Below the pieces are notes generated by a model. The model did no database searches. It was not told where the DNA came from and saw nothing but the letters and a program-made list of their open reading frames with translations. Positions 51,255 to 60,552 of a stretch of 62,123 bases of DNA are shown one piece after another; position 1 is the first letter of the stretch, and the number at the start of each line of letters is the position of its first letter. Position numbers and translations under genes: made by a program. This stretch comes from Candidatus Aminicenantota bacterium (GTDB taxonomy: Bacteria; Acidobacteriota; Aminicenantia; Aminicenantales; Aminicenantaceae), in NCBI GenBank assembly GCA_016783445.1, contig JADHWO010000006.1:1-62123 (forward strand), in the 5' to 3' direction.

Positions 51255-53285
51255 TTACCTCGAAATCTTCACAGAAGCCGCCGCAGTCTTGGACGGATCA
51301 CTCTCGGACGTCGCCCGAAGGATCACCGTCGCTGACGAGGCGCTTCCGTCTTCTTGTGAGACATAAACCGTAACCGGCTGGGACCCGCCGAACTCCACTA
51401 CGGCCAGACCGTTGAGCAGTTGGGCGGACCATCCTTCTCCTTCCACTGATACTGAGAGCCGGTATACGTCGGAATTCAGATATGCCCTGGCGTCTGCCGG
51501 ATGCAGCGCTGGATCCGTCTCCGCTGCCGTGCCCGTGTTGTTCAGCGTGAAGGTGACCGGGGTGTTGGGCTCTCTGATCCTCTGGTTTGACTGCGCATCC
51601 AAGGCTGCGCCCCGCTCCTGCTGACCTGAGCCGTCCAGGGACCGGACGGCCAGCGTGTAGGAGAGGATCCCTTCTTTGTTCTTCTCGACGCCAATCACGT
51701 AGAAATGCAGCCGGTTAGGCGTGTCTTCCCATTCGAATTGGCTGCCCGAGTTGAGCCCGGCGTGGAAAAGAGCGTCATTGAGCTGCCGGTAGTCGGCGAT
51801 GGTACGCATCACCTTTTCTCCATTGGGCTTGATGTAGTCCACCATATTGATGTCTTCGGGATGGGCGTCGATGACCCAGATGTAACTATTGAAAGCGTTG
51901 GGACCGCCGTTCCTGCCTCGCAGGCTGTCTTTGTTCTTGGCGATGAGAATCCCGTTATCGGGTGTAAACGAGTCATAGCCGATCCGTTGGACCACTTCCA
52001 GCGAATAAAAGTTGTAGTTCGGGATTCCTGGAGAGAGAGGATTAATGGCCGGGTCGTCCGGCGGGCTCCGGTCTCCGGGCTCCGTGCCGTCGAGCCTGAC
52101 GGTGATGCCGGCGAAGGTGCCCGGTAGGGGATCCACCGCCCGTGCCGTAACCTCGGCCACCGCCAGACCGGATTGAGCCAGACCGTCCCTGTTCAGCCTC
52201 AGAAGCTGGGACTCGGTTATGAACCCGTTCTCCAGACGGTTGCGTACCATCAGTCCAGCGGGCATCGCTGCGCCCTGAGTCGGCGGCACCACCCAGCGCA
52301 TGTGCGGTCCCCCCGGTCCGTTAAAGCAACCCCGGTCCATCATGTCCCATGGACCAGCAGCGACTCTGCGGTAAGGCTTGACATAGGGATTGTTGTTGAG
52401 GTCGGGAAGGCGAAACGCAAAATGCCCAAGCTCGTGGGTGATGGTGCCGGAATTCTCGCCCTGGCGCATGGAGGACAGCCCCCACTGCTGGGAGCCGGCC
52501 AACCAGCTCGTCCATTCCACGTACCGCGTGGTGATCCAGCGGGGCATGTCCGGATTGGGATTGCCCCATTCAGGCGTGATATCGTCCCTGGTATTGAATT
52601 TCATCTCCCCGAACTCCTGCCAGACACCTGTTTCATCGTAACTTGCGTAAACGCGCAGGATGGCGTCGTAGTTTTTCCGGACGTCCTCCCCTATGCCGGC
52701 TATCCAGATAGAGTCACAATCCCGCTCCATGCGGCTGTTGGCCCGGCTGCCGTCAGGAGTCTGGTCATTCTGGCCATACTCGTTGAGGCCATAGGCCCAG
52801 ATGGGTTTCGGCATGCGGTATGGACCGTAAACTTCGACCTCAGTGATGCCGAACTTTCCCCGGGACTGCTCCATCCAATAGCCGTTGATGGTCTGGCCAT
52901 GATTGACTTCGCTGGGCGTCATGAAGAAGTCAGCATAGAACTGGGGGACTTTCTCCCGGGTTATCGGATCGATCTGCGGGTTTCCGAAGGGGTCCGATCC
53001 CCTGGGGAGGCTGATCACAAAGGGCTGACCCGGAAAGTCGATGGCGACCACTGCGAGGCGAAACCCCCGTTCCGGCTTAAGGGAGGGGTCTGCCCAATTT
53101 TTCCCCGGGATGGGATGATAATCATACCAGGTCATGAGGTCCTGGTCCTGCACCTGTTGAGAATCGATAGGCGCCAGGGATTCGCCTCCACCCTCTTCTC
53201 GGTTATATGTTGTCGAGGATAAAAGCAAGAAAGCGATACACACAAAGCTCAGGATCATAGGAAGCCGGTTTTTTTGTCTGTTCAT
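51255..53285 (-). CDS. Exported M6-like (immune inhibitor A type) metalloprotease
   Basis: 676 residues from the ATG at 53285, preferred because AAGGAG lies 5-6 nt upstream and a signal peptide begins there (LPMILSFVCIAFLLLSSTTY). The M6 pattern is visible: a VVAIDFPGQPF strand (about 80), FYADFFMTPSEVNHGQTING, then the zinc motif HELGHFAFRLPDLNNNP (about residue 290) and MDRGCFNGPGGPH downstream. The C-terminal 150 residues are Ig-like (a BACON/Big-type beta domain with VEFGGSQPVTVYVS). GC-rich like its partner GH127. An exoprotease, substrate unknown. Confidence 0.85.
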   Translation of the reverse strand: MNRQKNRLPMILSFVCIAFLLLSSTTYNREEGGGESLAPIDSQQVQDQDLMTWYDYHPIPGKNWADPSLKPERGFRLAVVAIDFPGQPFVISLPRGSDPFGNPQIDPITREKVPQFYADFFMTPSEVNHGQTINGYWMEQSRGKFGITEVEVYGPYRMPKPIWAYGLNEYGQNDQTPDGSRANSRMERDCDSIWIAGIGEDVRKNYDAILRVYASYDETGVWQEFGEMKFNTRDDITPEWGNPNPDMPRWITTRYVEWTSWLAGSQQWGLSSMRQGENSGTITHELGHFAFRLPDLNNNPYVKPYRRVAAGPWDMMDRGCFNGPGGPHMRWVVPPTQGAAMPAGLMVRNRLENGFITESQLLRLNRDGLAQSGLAVAEVTARAVDPLPGTFAGITVRLDGTEPGDRSPPDDPAINPLSPGIPNYNFYSLEVVQRIGYDSFTPDNGILIAKNKDSLRGRNGGPNAFNSYIWVIDAHPEDINMVDYIKPNGEKVMRTIADYRQLNDALFHAGLNSGSQFEWEDTPNRLHFYVIGVEKNKEGILSYTLAVRSLDGSGQQERGAALDAQSNQRIREPNTPVTFTLNNTGTAAETDPALHPADARAYLNSDVYRLSVSVEGEGWSAQLLNGLAVVEFGGSQPVTVYVSQEDGSASSATVILRATSESDPSKTAAASVKISR

Positions 53286-53553
53286 TACTTCTCCTTTATG
53301 GTGGGGAATTCGGCATAAAGATATCAACTAGTAAGGAGAGAGTCAACTCACTCAAATGCGTATGTTATTGTAATATTTTGCTTTCTTAAAAAAAAGAGTT
53401 TATGACATTTCTCTCAATCTTGTAAATACCGATATGCGCCAATAATTTTTGATAGTAGATCCTGGAATCAACCATAACAAATGCCACATATGTTGTGTTT
53501 AGCTCGTTTGAAATAAAATTTTTTAGAAGGAGGAGATCGATCGAAATAACTTG
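53286..53553. other. AT-rich region upstream of the GC-rich pair
   Basis: The composition drops sharply here at the right end of the M6/GH127 pair. No recognisable gene or repeat. Confidence 0.4.
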
Positions 53554-53649
53554 ATGGGAACCACCAAAAATGCCTTCTTCCGCGAATACAAAGAAAGGCT
53601 CATAAAGGAATTAAAGAAAAGAAAGATGAGATTCGAAGTCTTGTTCTAA
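53554..53649 (+). CDS. Possible 31-residue small ORF or gene remnant
   Basis: An open frame MGTTKNAFFREYKERLIKEL... ends at TAA 53647-53649. The Shine-Dalgarno-like AAGGAGGAG lies about 20 nt upstream, too far for normal initiation. It is rich in Lys/Arg and helical, and reads like the C-terminal end of a lost gene. Not recognised. Confidence 0.25.
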   Translation: MGTTKNAFFREYKERLIKELKKRKMRFEVLF

Positions 53650-53793
53650 TCAAGCCTCAGCCTTTAGCCTCTTCGAGTTTTTAAAATTTTTTCTGTGCTA
53701 TAAGTAATAAAAAGTAAAGTATATTTTTTTATTTCTTTCAAGTTTATTGAAACAAATTGATCCGTTTGGTAGTATTAAATAATGGAGGACCAA
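53650..53793. promoter_or_regulatory. Upstream region of the PadR-permease pair
   Basis: AT-rich, 144 bp. GGAGG at 53785-53789 precedes the ATG at 53794, deciding the PadR start. No clear -35/-10 pair stands out. Confidence 0.4.
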
Positions 53794-54114
53794 ATGAAAA
53801 GCATCACGCGAAAAGAAGAATTGGTCATGTTATCAATATTGAATCTTCAGGAAAATGCTTACTTAATCGCAATTCAGGGTTATCTTTCCCAAGTCACAGG
53901 GAAAAAAACATCACTAACATCGGCTCATCTCCCTTTGAGTCGTCTTGAAAAAAATGGTTACATCGAATCGAAGTTTGGTGAGGCTACAGCTGTCAGAGGA
54001 GGAAGGCGGAAGAAAATTTATAATATGACGAAATTAGGATTGGAGGCTTTACACGAGTACAAGAAGATAAGTGATGAGCTTTGGGAAAATTACCTGAAAC
54101 TTGCAACCCAATAA
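53794..54114 (+). CDS. PadR-family transcriptional regulator
   Basis: 106 residues from the ATG at 53794 (GGAGG 4 nt upstream; an ATG at 53782 would place the Shine-Dalgarno inside the coding region). The winged helix covers about 1-85: EELVMLSILNLQENAYLIAI, TSAHLPLSRLEKNGYIESKF, then the wing with GGRRKKIYNMTKLGLEAL. It matches the PadR pattern with a short C-terminal helix. Twelve bases separate it from the permease gene, the usual arrangement in Acidobacteriota, where PadR presumably represses the permease operon. Confidence 0.92.
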   Translation: MKSITRKEELVMLSILNLQENAYLIAIQGYLSQVTGKKTSLTSAHLPLSRLEKNGYIESKFGEATAVRGGRRKKIYNMTKLGLEALHEYKKISDELWENYLKLATQ

Positions 54115-54126
54115 GGAGTTCTGATA

Positions 54127-56751
54127 GTGAAGAAGAAATCTCGTCCCCCAAAAATTTTCACGTTAATGCTTCAACGGTTTGTTCCATTTCGAGACCAGGA
54201 GTCTTTACTCGGAGACTTTGAGGAGATGTACCATCTTATAGCTGAAGAGAAGGGTAAGACCCGAGCCTTATTTTGGTATGGGCTTCATATCATTAAACTG
54301 ATCCCATCCTTTATCTCAAACACAATAATATGGAGTTTAATCATGTTTAAAAATTACCTAAAAATCACATTTCGGAACATTAAAAGTCACAAAGGATTTT
54401 CCCTGATCAATATATCAGGTTTGGCTTTAGGAATGGCCTGCACAATTCTCATCCTCTTATGGGTTCAATATGAACTGAGTTTTGACCGGTTTCACGAAAA
54501 TGCTGATAAGCTCTATCAAGCTGTCTATAAGTTTGAAGACCAGGAAGTGTACGGCCGATATTTGCCAGGCCCTCTCGCTGCCTTACTGAAAGATGAATAC
54601 CCTGATATCATTGACTCAACAAGCTATAAGCCCTGGGAAAAGAAAATATCATTTGGTGTAAAAAGTTTTTTTGGTACTGGAAGTTACATTGATCCCTCAT
54701 TTTTTGAGATGTTCTATTTTCCCTTTGCTAAAGGAGACCCGAACACAGCATTTTCCGATCCTTTCTCCGTAGTGATAACAGAAAATCTTGCTAATAAATT
54801 TTTTGGCAATGAGGATCCCCTGGGAAAAACGTTAACTTACTATGCTCATTCACAAGGAATTGATCTCAATGTTACTGGTGTTATCAAGAATATAGCTCAA
54901 AATTCACATATTCAATTTGATTTCCTCATTCCCTATGAAATTGGTTATCAGTGGATGAAGACATGGCGAAATAATGCTGTCCACACTTATGTCCTGCTGC
55001 GTGAGGAAAGTAACTGGCAAGATGTAAGCAAAAAAATTTCCGGTGTTTTAAATAAGCACATACCCAACAGTAATGTTAAAGCCAATCTCTATCTTCACCC
55101 ATTAAAGAAAATTCACCTCTTTGGACTGGAAGGAGGCGGTCTCATCACCTATGTCTATATTTTCTCTGTGATGGCCTTAGTCATTCTCCTTATCGCTTGT
55201 ATCAATTTTATGAACCTCTCCACAGCCCGTTCAGAAAAGCGCTTTAAAGAAATCGGCATAAAAAAGGTCGTAGGTTCAAGCCGCATGCAGCTTATCAAAC
55301 AATTTTTAAGTGAATCCATTTTATTGTCCCTTTTGGCACTTTTTCTGGCGACTCTTATAGTCAAATTACTTCTCCCCTATATTAATGCTATGCTTGGTGT
55401 AGAGTTGAAGCTTAATTATTCCTTGGTCTTTATCTTGAGCTTATTCGGCATGGCTTTATTAACAGGAATTGCCTCAGGGAGTTACCCCGCTTTCTTTCTC
55501 TCCTCCTTTCATCCTGCTGCCATACTCAAAGGACAACTTTCGTCTATGATAATATTGAAAAGAAAGGGAGGACAGAAATCAACAGTCAGTCAAAGAGGCT
55601 CTTTTCTTAGAAAGTTTCTTGTTGTTGCCCAATTCTCCCTTTCTATATTTTTTATCATTTGTGTCATGGGGATTCATAAACAACTGAATTATATCAGGAA
55701 TAGAGACTTAGGATTCGATAAAGAGCATGTGTTAGTGCTTCAGGTAACAGGCGAACTTAAACAGAAAAGTCAGATTATTAAAAATGAGTTACTCAAAAAT
55801 CCAGATATTCAAAATGTGACATTCTCTGCATACAGTCTCACTGACTGGGAAAGCTCTGTGTCTGGTCGTGACTTGGACTGGACAGGAAGAAAGATCGATA
55901 GAGACTTCCTTATAGGAAATAATTATGTAGATTATGATTATCTAAAGACATTTAATATGAAGATGGCTGAGGGAAGATTTTTTTCGAAAGAATTTGCGAC
56001 TGATGCATCAGATGCTTGTGTTGTGAATGAGGCAGCCGTTGAGGCTACGGGTATGAAAGAGCCTATAGGGAAAAAAATTGTATGGAGTAGCGGCTCTCAG
56101 AATGAAAACAGGAGAACAATTGTAGGAGTCATCAAGGATTTTAACACCCAATCCCTTCATCAGGAGATAAGGCCTTTTGCCCTAATGCCTATTGAAAATA
56201 TACTACAGTACATGAGCAATTACATGTGCATCAAGCTCAAATCAGATGATATTCCAAGAAGTTTAAAGCTTATCGAAAGCAAAATTAAAGAATTTGTTCC
56301 GGATGACCCGTTCATCTATCACTTTCTTGATGAAAAAATTAACAGCATATATCATACTGAGCAGTTAACAGGTAAACTCACCCGATTTATCACTTTTCTG
56401 GCCATATTCATCTCCTGCCTTGGATTATTTGGATTAGCCTCTTTCTCAGTCGAGCGGCGGACAAAAGAAATCGGTGTACGTAAGGTTCTGGGAGCTTCGG
56501 TTTCAAAAATCATCCTTTTACTCACAAAAGACTTTTCCAAATGGATTTTTCTGGCAAACATCATTGCCTGGCCAACTGCCTGGTTTGCCATGAACAGATG
56601 GCTGCAGAATTTTGCCTATCGCACTGATATCGGCATTTGGATATTTATATTTTCTACTTCTTTAGCATTTATTATTGCTCTACTTATTGTCAGTTACCAG
56701 TCCATAAGAGCAGCTCTGGCCAATCCAGTTGACAGTTTGCGCTATGAGTAA
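54127..56751 (+). CDS. MacB-like/FtsX ABC transporter permease with ADOP-type N-terminus
   Basis: 874 residues starting with GTG at 54127 (AAGGAG 9-10 nt upstream). The N-terminal 70 residues (FVPFRDQESLLGDFEEMYHL...) form the small helical domain typical of the acidobacterial orphan permeases. Then come a MacB_PCD domain (FRNIKSHKGFSLINISGLAL, about 77-96), four-TM FtsX block (about 335-470), a second periplasmic domain and a C-terminal FtsX block (RRTKEIGVRKVLGASVSKII near 775). So two FtsX modules are in one chain. No ABC ATPase is encoded nearby; the permease must use one from elsewhere or work by another mechanism. Confidence 0.92.
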   Translation: MKKKSRPPKIFTLMLQRFVPFRDQESLLGDFEEMYHLIAEEKGKTRALFWYGLHIIKLIPSFISNTIIWSLIMFKNYLKITFRNIKSHKGFSLINISGLALGMACTILILLWVQYELSFDRFHENADKLYQAVYKFEDQEVYGRYLPGPLAALLKDEYPDIIDSTSYKPWEKKISFGVKSFFGTGSYIDPSFFEMFYFPFAKGDPNTAFSDPFSVVITENLANKFFGNEDPLGKTLTYYAHSQGIDLNVTGVIKNIAQNSHIQFDFLIPYEIGYQWMKTWRNNAVHTYVLLREESNWQDVSKKISGVLNKHIPNSNVKANLYLHPLKKIHLFGLEGGGLITYVYIFSVMALVILLIACINFMNLSTARSEKRFKEIGIKKVVGSSRMQLIKQFLSESILLSLLALFLATLIVKLLLPYINAMLGVELKLNYSLVFILSLFGMALLTGIASGSYPAFFLSSFHPAAILKGQLSSMIILKRKGGQKSTVSQRGSFLRKFLVVAQFSLSIFFIICVMGIHKQLNYIRNRDLGFDKEHVLVLQVTGELKQKSQIIKNELLKNPDIQNVTFSAYSLTDWESSVSGRDLDWTGRKIDRDFLIGNNYVDYDYLKTFNMKMAEGRFFSKEFATDASDACVVNEAAVEATGMKEPIGKKIVWSSGSQNENRRTIVGVIKDFNTQSLHQEIRPFALMPIENILQYMSNYMCIKLKSDDIPRSLKLIESKIKEFVPDDPFIYHFLDEKINSIYHTEQLTGKLTRFITFLAIFISCLGLFGLASFSVERRTKEIGVRKVLGASVSKIILLLTKDFSKWIFLANIIAWPTAWFAMNRWLQNFAYRTDIGIWIFIFSTSLAFIIALLIVSYQSIRAALANPVDSLRYE

Positions 56752-56868
56752 AACATGGCCCTTTCAGTCTCTCACCCGGCCTCCGATTTTATGATCACAT
56801 CATCTCGAACATAGGCGACTCCGGACACACGAAGTAAAACTTTCAACACAGACAGGAATTTCCTTTAT

Positions 56869-56909
56869 CGGATCCAGAATCCGTCGCTCTATCCCCTGAG
56901 CTGCAGGCG
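56869..56909 (-). pseudogene. Partial tRNA-Arg 5' half (most decayed copy)
   Basis: Corresponds to the 5' half of the intact tRNA-Arg, from anticodon loop to base 2, with two substitutions (CAGAAT for CGGAAT, and a changed D-arm base giving CTGCAGG). The promoter region seen beside the other copies is absent here. It marks the right-hand end of the mosaic. Confidence 0.8.
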
Positions 56910-57166
56910 AGTCAATAAGCGTATTAAGATTTTTAGCTCGGTCCGATACTATATACCTATAAACCAGAAACAACTATGTCAGTAAAAACCAGGCTCGGCA
57001 TACGCTAGGAAATTATCATAAAATTAAAAAAGGTTAGCGATATAAAGCAAATGTGTAGGACTTAGACTGTCAAATTTTTAGGCAAAAATCCTACATAAAA
57101 AACAGATATTTTCCTATTCCAAAACTTTATCTCATGACTTACTATCTCTGTGTAACCCCTCTTTGT

Positions 57167-57216
57167 CCGGCTGGATTAACCCTTCCAATCCAATCTTCCT
57201 TTTCCCATCCAGCCGG
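57167..57216. repeat. 10-bp inverted repeat with 30-bp spacer
   Basis: CCGGCTGGAT (57167-57176) and ATCCAGCCGG (57207-57216), with a nested GGATT/AATCC. No T-run follows in either direction. It lies 27 bp beyond the hutU stop codon, so it may be its transcription end or an mRNA-stabilising hairpin. Confidence 0.4.
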
Positions 57217-57242
57217 CGTCTATCCACCCAATACTCCATCTG

Positions 57243-58916
57243 TTATGGTTTTAGCATAGGGACTTTAACTCCCTTCTCTTTTGAAAACTGAATTGCTTCC
57301 TCATAGCCTGCATCAGCATGGCGGGCTACACCCAAGCCTGGATCAACCGTTAGAACTCTTTCCAGCCGTTTCTCTGTAGAGTCCTGGCCGTCTGCCACAA
57401 TGACCATACCAGCATGAATGGAAAGACCAATACCTACTCCACCTCCATGATGCACGGAAACCCAGGAAGCCCCACAGACTGCATTTAAAAGCGCATTAAG
57501 AATCGGCCAATCAGCGATAGCATCTGAACCGTCCTTCATTCCTTCTGTTTCCCTGTTCGGGGAGGAGACTGAACCTGCATCCAGATGATCTCTACCGATT
57601 ACTATAGGAGCGCTGATTTTTCCTTTTTTCACAAGATGGTTGATAATTGAGCCAAAACGATTCCTTTCCCCGTAACCGAGCCAGCAAATCCTCGAGGGAA
57701 GCCCTTGAAATTTCACCTGCTTTTGAGCTTTTCTTATCCATCTCTCCAAAGGTTTATCTTCTGGAAATTCACTAAGCACTGCCTCATCTGTGATATAGAT
57801 ATCCTCGGGATTCCCTGAGAGGGCTACCCACCGGAAAGGCCCTTTACCATAGCAGAAAAGAGGCCGGATATATTCTGAAACAAACCCGGGAATATCAAAA
57901 GCTCTTTCCACTCCAGCCTTCTGAGCCTGGCCACGGATATTGTTTCCATAATCAAAGGATCTGGCTCCTCTTTTCTGGAGTTCAAGCATAGCTTCAACAT
58001 GAACAGCCATAGATAAATAAGCTCTTTTTTTATAATCTTCAGGATTTTCTTTCCGTAACCTCAATGCTTCCTCATAAGGGATTCCATGGGGAACATAGCC
58101 GTCTAATTCATCATGGGCAGAAGTTTGGTCGGTTAATATATCAGGGGTAATTCCCCGCCTGACAAATTCAGGGAGCACATCCGCAGCATTACCAAGAAGG
58201 GCGATAGATAGCTCTTTTCCTTTCTCCTTGGCATCATTAGCAAGTTCTAATGCTTCGTCCAGATCGCTCACCATAGTATCAACATACTTTGTATCAAGCC
58301 GCCTCTGTATTCTTCCTTTATCAACTTCAACGACTATGGCAACTCCTTCATTCATGGTCACTGCCAGAGGCTGAGCACCTCCCATGCCACCCAGGCCTGC
58401 CGTTAAAACCAGCTTGCCTTTCAAAGTTCCACCAAAATGAGTTCGAGCAACAGACGCCAGAGTCTCGTATGTCCCCTGGAGAATCCCCTGCGTCCCGATG
58501 TAGATCCAGCTTCCTGCTGTCATCTGGCCATACATGGTCAATCCTTTTGCTTCCAGCCGGCGGAATTCATCCCAGGTCGCCCACTTGGGAACAATCATAG
58601 CATTGACAATTAATACTCTTGGAGCCTCAGGAAAAGTTTCAAATACTCCCACCGGTTTCCCGGACTGGACAAGCAAAGTCTCATTATTCTCGAGCTTCTT
58701 CAAGCTATCGATAATCGCCTCATAACAGTTCCAGTTTCGAGCCGCTTTGCCTGTTCCACCATAAACAATAAGCTCTTCTGGTTTTTCTCCAACCTCTGAG
58801 TCCAGATTGTTCATCAGCATCCTGAGAGCAGCTTCCTGCGACCAACCCTTTGTTTGAAGTTGAGGCCCCCGGGGAGCTTTTATATCTTTATGTTTACTAT
58901 TTTCTTTTTGTTCCAT
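57243..58916 (-). CDS. hutU: Urocanate hydratase
   Basis: 557 residues, the normal family length. It converts urocanate to imidazolonepropionate in histidine degradation, using tightly bound NAD+. Landmarks: [13 protein letters not shown]-like start (here [20 protein letters not shown]), the NAD-binding [12 protein letters not shown] (about 178-189), [16 protein letters not shown], and [19 protein letters not shown] near 455 with the conserved catalytic cysteine. TAGGAGG lies 5 nt before the ATG. No other hut genes are in the window. It is followed by gltX (upstream in its own strand). Confidence 0.97.
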   Translation of the reverse strand: MEQKENSKHKDIKAPRGPQLQTKGWSQEAALRMLMNNLDSEVGEKPEELIVYGGTGKAARNWNCYEAIIDSLKKLENNETLLVQSGKPVGVFETFPEAPRVLIVNAMIVPKWATWDEFRRLEAKGLTMYGQMTAGSWIYIGTQGILQGTYETLASVARTHFGGTLKGKLVLTAGLGGMGGAQPLAVTMNEGVAIVVEVDKGRIQRRLDTKYVDTMVSDLDEALELANDAKEKGKELSIALLGNAADVLPEFVRRGITPDILTDQTSAHDELDGYVPHGIPYEEALRLRKENPEDYKKRAYLSMAVHVEAMLELQKRGARSFDYGNNIRGQAQKAGVERAFDIPGFVSEYIRPLFCYGKGPFRWVALSGNPEDIYITDEAVLSEFPEDKPLERWIRKAQKQVKFQGLPSRICWLGYGERNRFGSIINHLVKKGKISAPIVIGRDHLDAGSVSSPNRETEGMKDGSDAIADWPILNALLNAVCGASWVSVHHGGGVGIGLSIHAGMVIVADGQDSTEKRLERVLTVDPGLGVARHADAGYEEAIQFSKEKGVKVPMLKP

Positions 58917-58955
58917 GATTGCCTCCTAATGATATTGTATGAGAATAAACAATCC

Positions 58956-60377
58956 CTATATATTTTGAAATTTACCCATTCTCTTAATAGTTTTATCTTT
59001 CCCAACAAGCTCCAGCACTTCAAAAATACCAGGGCTTACTGGTTCGCCAACAACAAGCATCCTCAGAGCATGTATAAAAAGAGCAGCTTTTACTCCTTCC
59101 TTCTCAGCTCTTTGCCTCAACACCTGCTCGATATGGGGTGAAGTGAAATCTTCCATCAACAAGAAGTCTTCCTTTAATTTTGGAAGCAGCTTTCCCAATC
59201 TTTCATCTTTTAAATACTTTTCTATCCCAGCAGGATCATAGCTTAAACCATCAGTAAGAAAAGGCTTCGCCCTCACAGAGAAATCTTTAATTGTATGGCT
59301 TCTTTCTTTCAGAAGGTTTATGAGTCTTAAAAACCACTCCCTCATCTCTTTATCCAGCTTTTCCTGCCAGAGGTCTTCTCTTCTCAGTTCTTCTGTGACA
59401 TAAGGAGCAAGTTCTTCAGCTTCCATCTGCGATATCAACTGGCCGTTGAGCCATTCAAGCTTGGCTAGATCAAATACAGGGCTTCCCTTGCTCAGTTTAT
59501 CAAGAGAGAATCCTTTGACCATTTCCTCTACAGAATAAATCCTTTCCTCTTCACCTGGAGACCAACTCATCTGGGATAGAAAATTCACAATAGCAAGAGG
59601 AAAATATCCGTCTTCCTTGAATTGAATAACAGAGGTTACTCCATGTCTTTTGCTCAGTTTTTTCTTATCAGAACCAAAAATAAGGGCTAAATGAGCAAAC
59701 TCGGGTGGAGAAGATTCAAATGATTTGTAAAGTAAAATCTGCTTGGGGGTATTGGAAATATGGTCATCACCCCGAATAACATGAGTAATTCCCTGGTCTA
59801 AATCATCCACAACTACAGACAGATGATAAGTGGGCAGCCCATCGCTTCTCAAGAGGACAAAATCTTCAATATTCTTGGTCTCCACAGAAATAGAACCATG
59901 AATAAGATCTCTGTATTCTATCTCTCTTTCAGGCACCAAAAATCTGATGGCTTTAGGCCTTCCCTCTTTTTCTAATTCCCTTTTTCTTTCTTCTGAAAGC
60001 TTCAAGCAAAAACGATCATACTTCCAGTCTCTGCCTCCAAAGGGAGCTTCCTTTTTTCTATTCTGAATTTCTTCAGGAAGACAATAACAGTAATAAGCAT
60101 GGTCTTTCCGGACAAGTTCCTCTGCCATTTTTTTATAAATCTCGATCCTCTCTGACTGGAATATAGGACCTTCATCCCAATTTAAACCCAACCATTTTAA
60201 TCCTTCTAAAATTCCCTTACTCATTTTTTCAGATGAGCGAGCCATATCAGTATCTTCAATGCGGAGAATAAACTTTCCGCTACAATGACGGGCAAAAAGC
60301 CAGTTAAAAAGAGATGTGCGTGCTGCACCGATATGAAGATGTCCGGTAGGACTTGGGGCAAATCTCACGCGAACCAT
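58956..60377 (-). CDS. gltX: Glutamyl-tRNA synthetase
   Basis: 473 residues from the ATG at 60377, which gives the standard start MVRVRFAPSPTGHLHIGAAR; an ATG at 60410 adds 11 unusual residues. The class I HIGH motif is HIGA (residues about 15-18) and KMSKS is KKLSKRHG (about 243-250). The C-terminal alpha-helical anticodon-binding region is present. It cytoplasmically charges tRNA-Glu, perhaps also tRNA-Gln. 39 bp separate its stop from the hutU start, so the two may share a transcript. Confidence 0.97.
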   Translation of the reverse strand: MVRVRFAPSPTGHLHIGAARTSLFNWLFARHCSGKFILRIEDTDMARSSEKMSKGILEGLKWLGLNWDEGPIFQSERIEIYKKMAEELVRKDHAYYCYCLPEEIQNRKKEAPFGGRDWKYDRFCLKLSEERKRELEKEGRPKAIRFLVPEREIEYRDLIHGSISVETKNIEDFVLLRSDGLPTYHLSVVVDDLDQGITHVIRGDDHISNTPKQILLYKSFESSPPEFAHLALIFGSDKKKLSKRHGVTSVIQFKEDGYFPLAIVNFLSQMSWSPGEEERIYSVEEMVKGFSLDKLSKGSPVFDLAKLEWLNGQLISQMEAEELAPYVTEELRREDLWQEKLDKEMREWFLRLINLLKERSHTIKDFSVRAKPFLTDGLSYDPAGIEKYLKDERLGKLLPKLKEDFLLMEDFTSPHIEQVLRQRAEKEGVKAALFIHALRMLVVGEPVSPGIFEVLELVGKDKTIKRMGKFQNI

Positions 60378-60410
60378 TGATGTAATCCTAACTCTTTCTG
60401 AATATATCAT

Positions 60411-60552
60411 AACAAAACGTTAGGCGTAAATGGTAAGCTCATTTTATTGTTGTTTTTTGCGAAAACAAAGTAAGCTTGTTAAGAGAAAGGATAAAAAATA
60501 TAAGCACACGTATAACGCTGCGGGAACGGCAGTCTGTGCTTCCCCCTTGCTG
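60411..60552. other. Short gap between the Glu-rich gene and gltX
   Basis: 142 bp, no hairpin or promoter pair recognised with certainty. It lies between two minus-strand genes. Confidence 0.4.

Larger units (their letters stand above)
56752..57242. other. Gene-free region with the last tRNA fragment
   Basis: 491 bp between the permease and hutU (convergent). It contains the tRNA-Arg relic at 56869-56909 and an inverted repeat at 57167-57216. No coding potential was seen. Confidence 0.5.

Noticed and set aside
52173-53222. 349-codon plus-strand open frame opposite the M6-like protease
   Set aside because: It is the antisense of a gene with clear protease motifs; long antisense frames are expected in the GC-rich segment. 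No family signature or Shine-Dalgarno.
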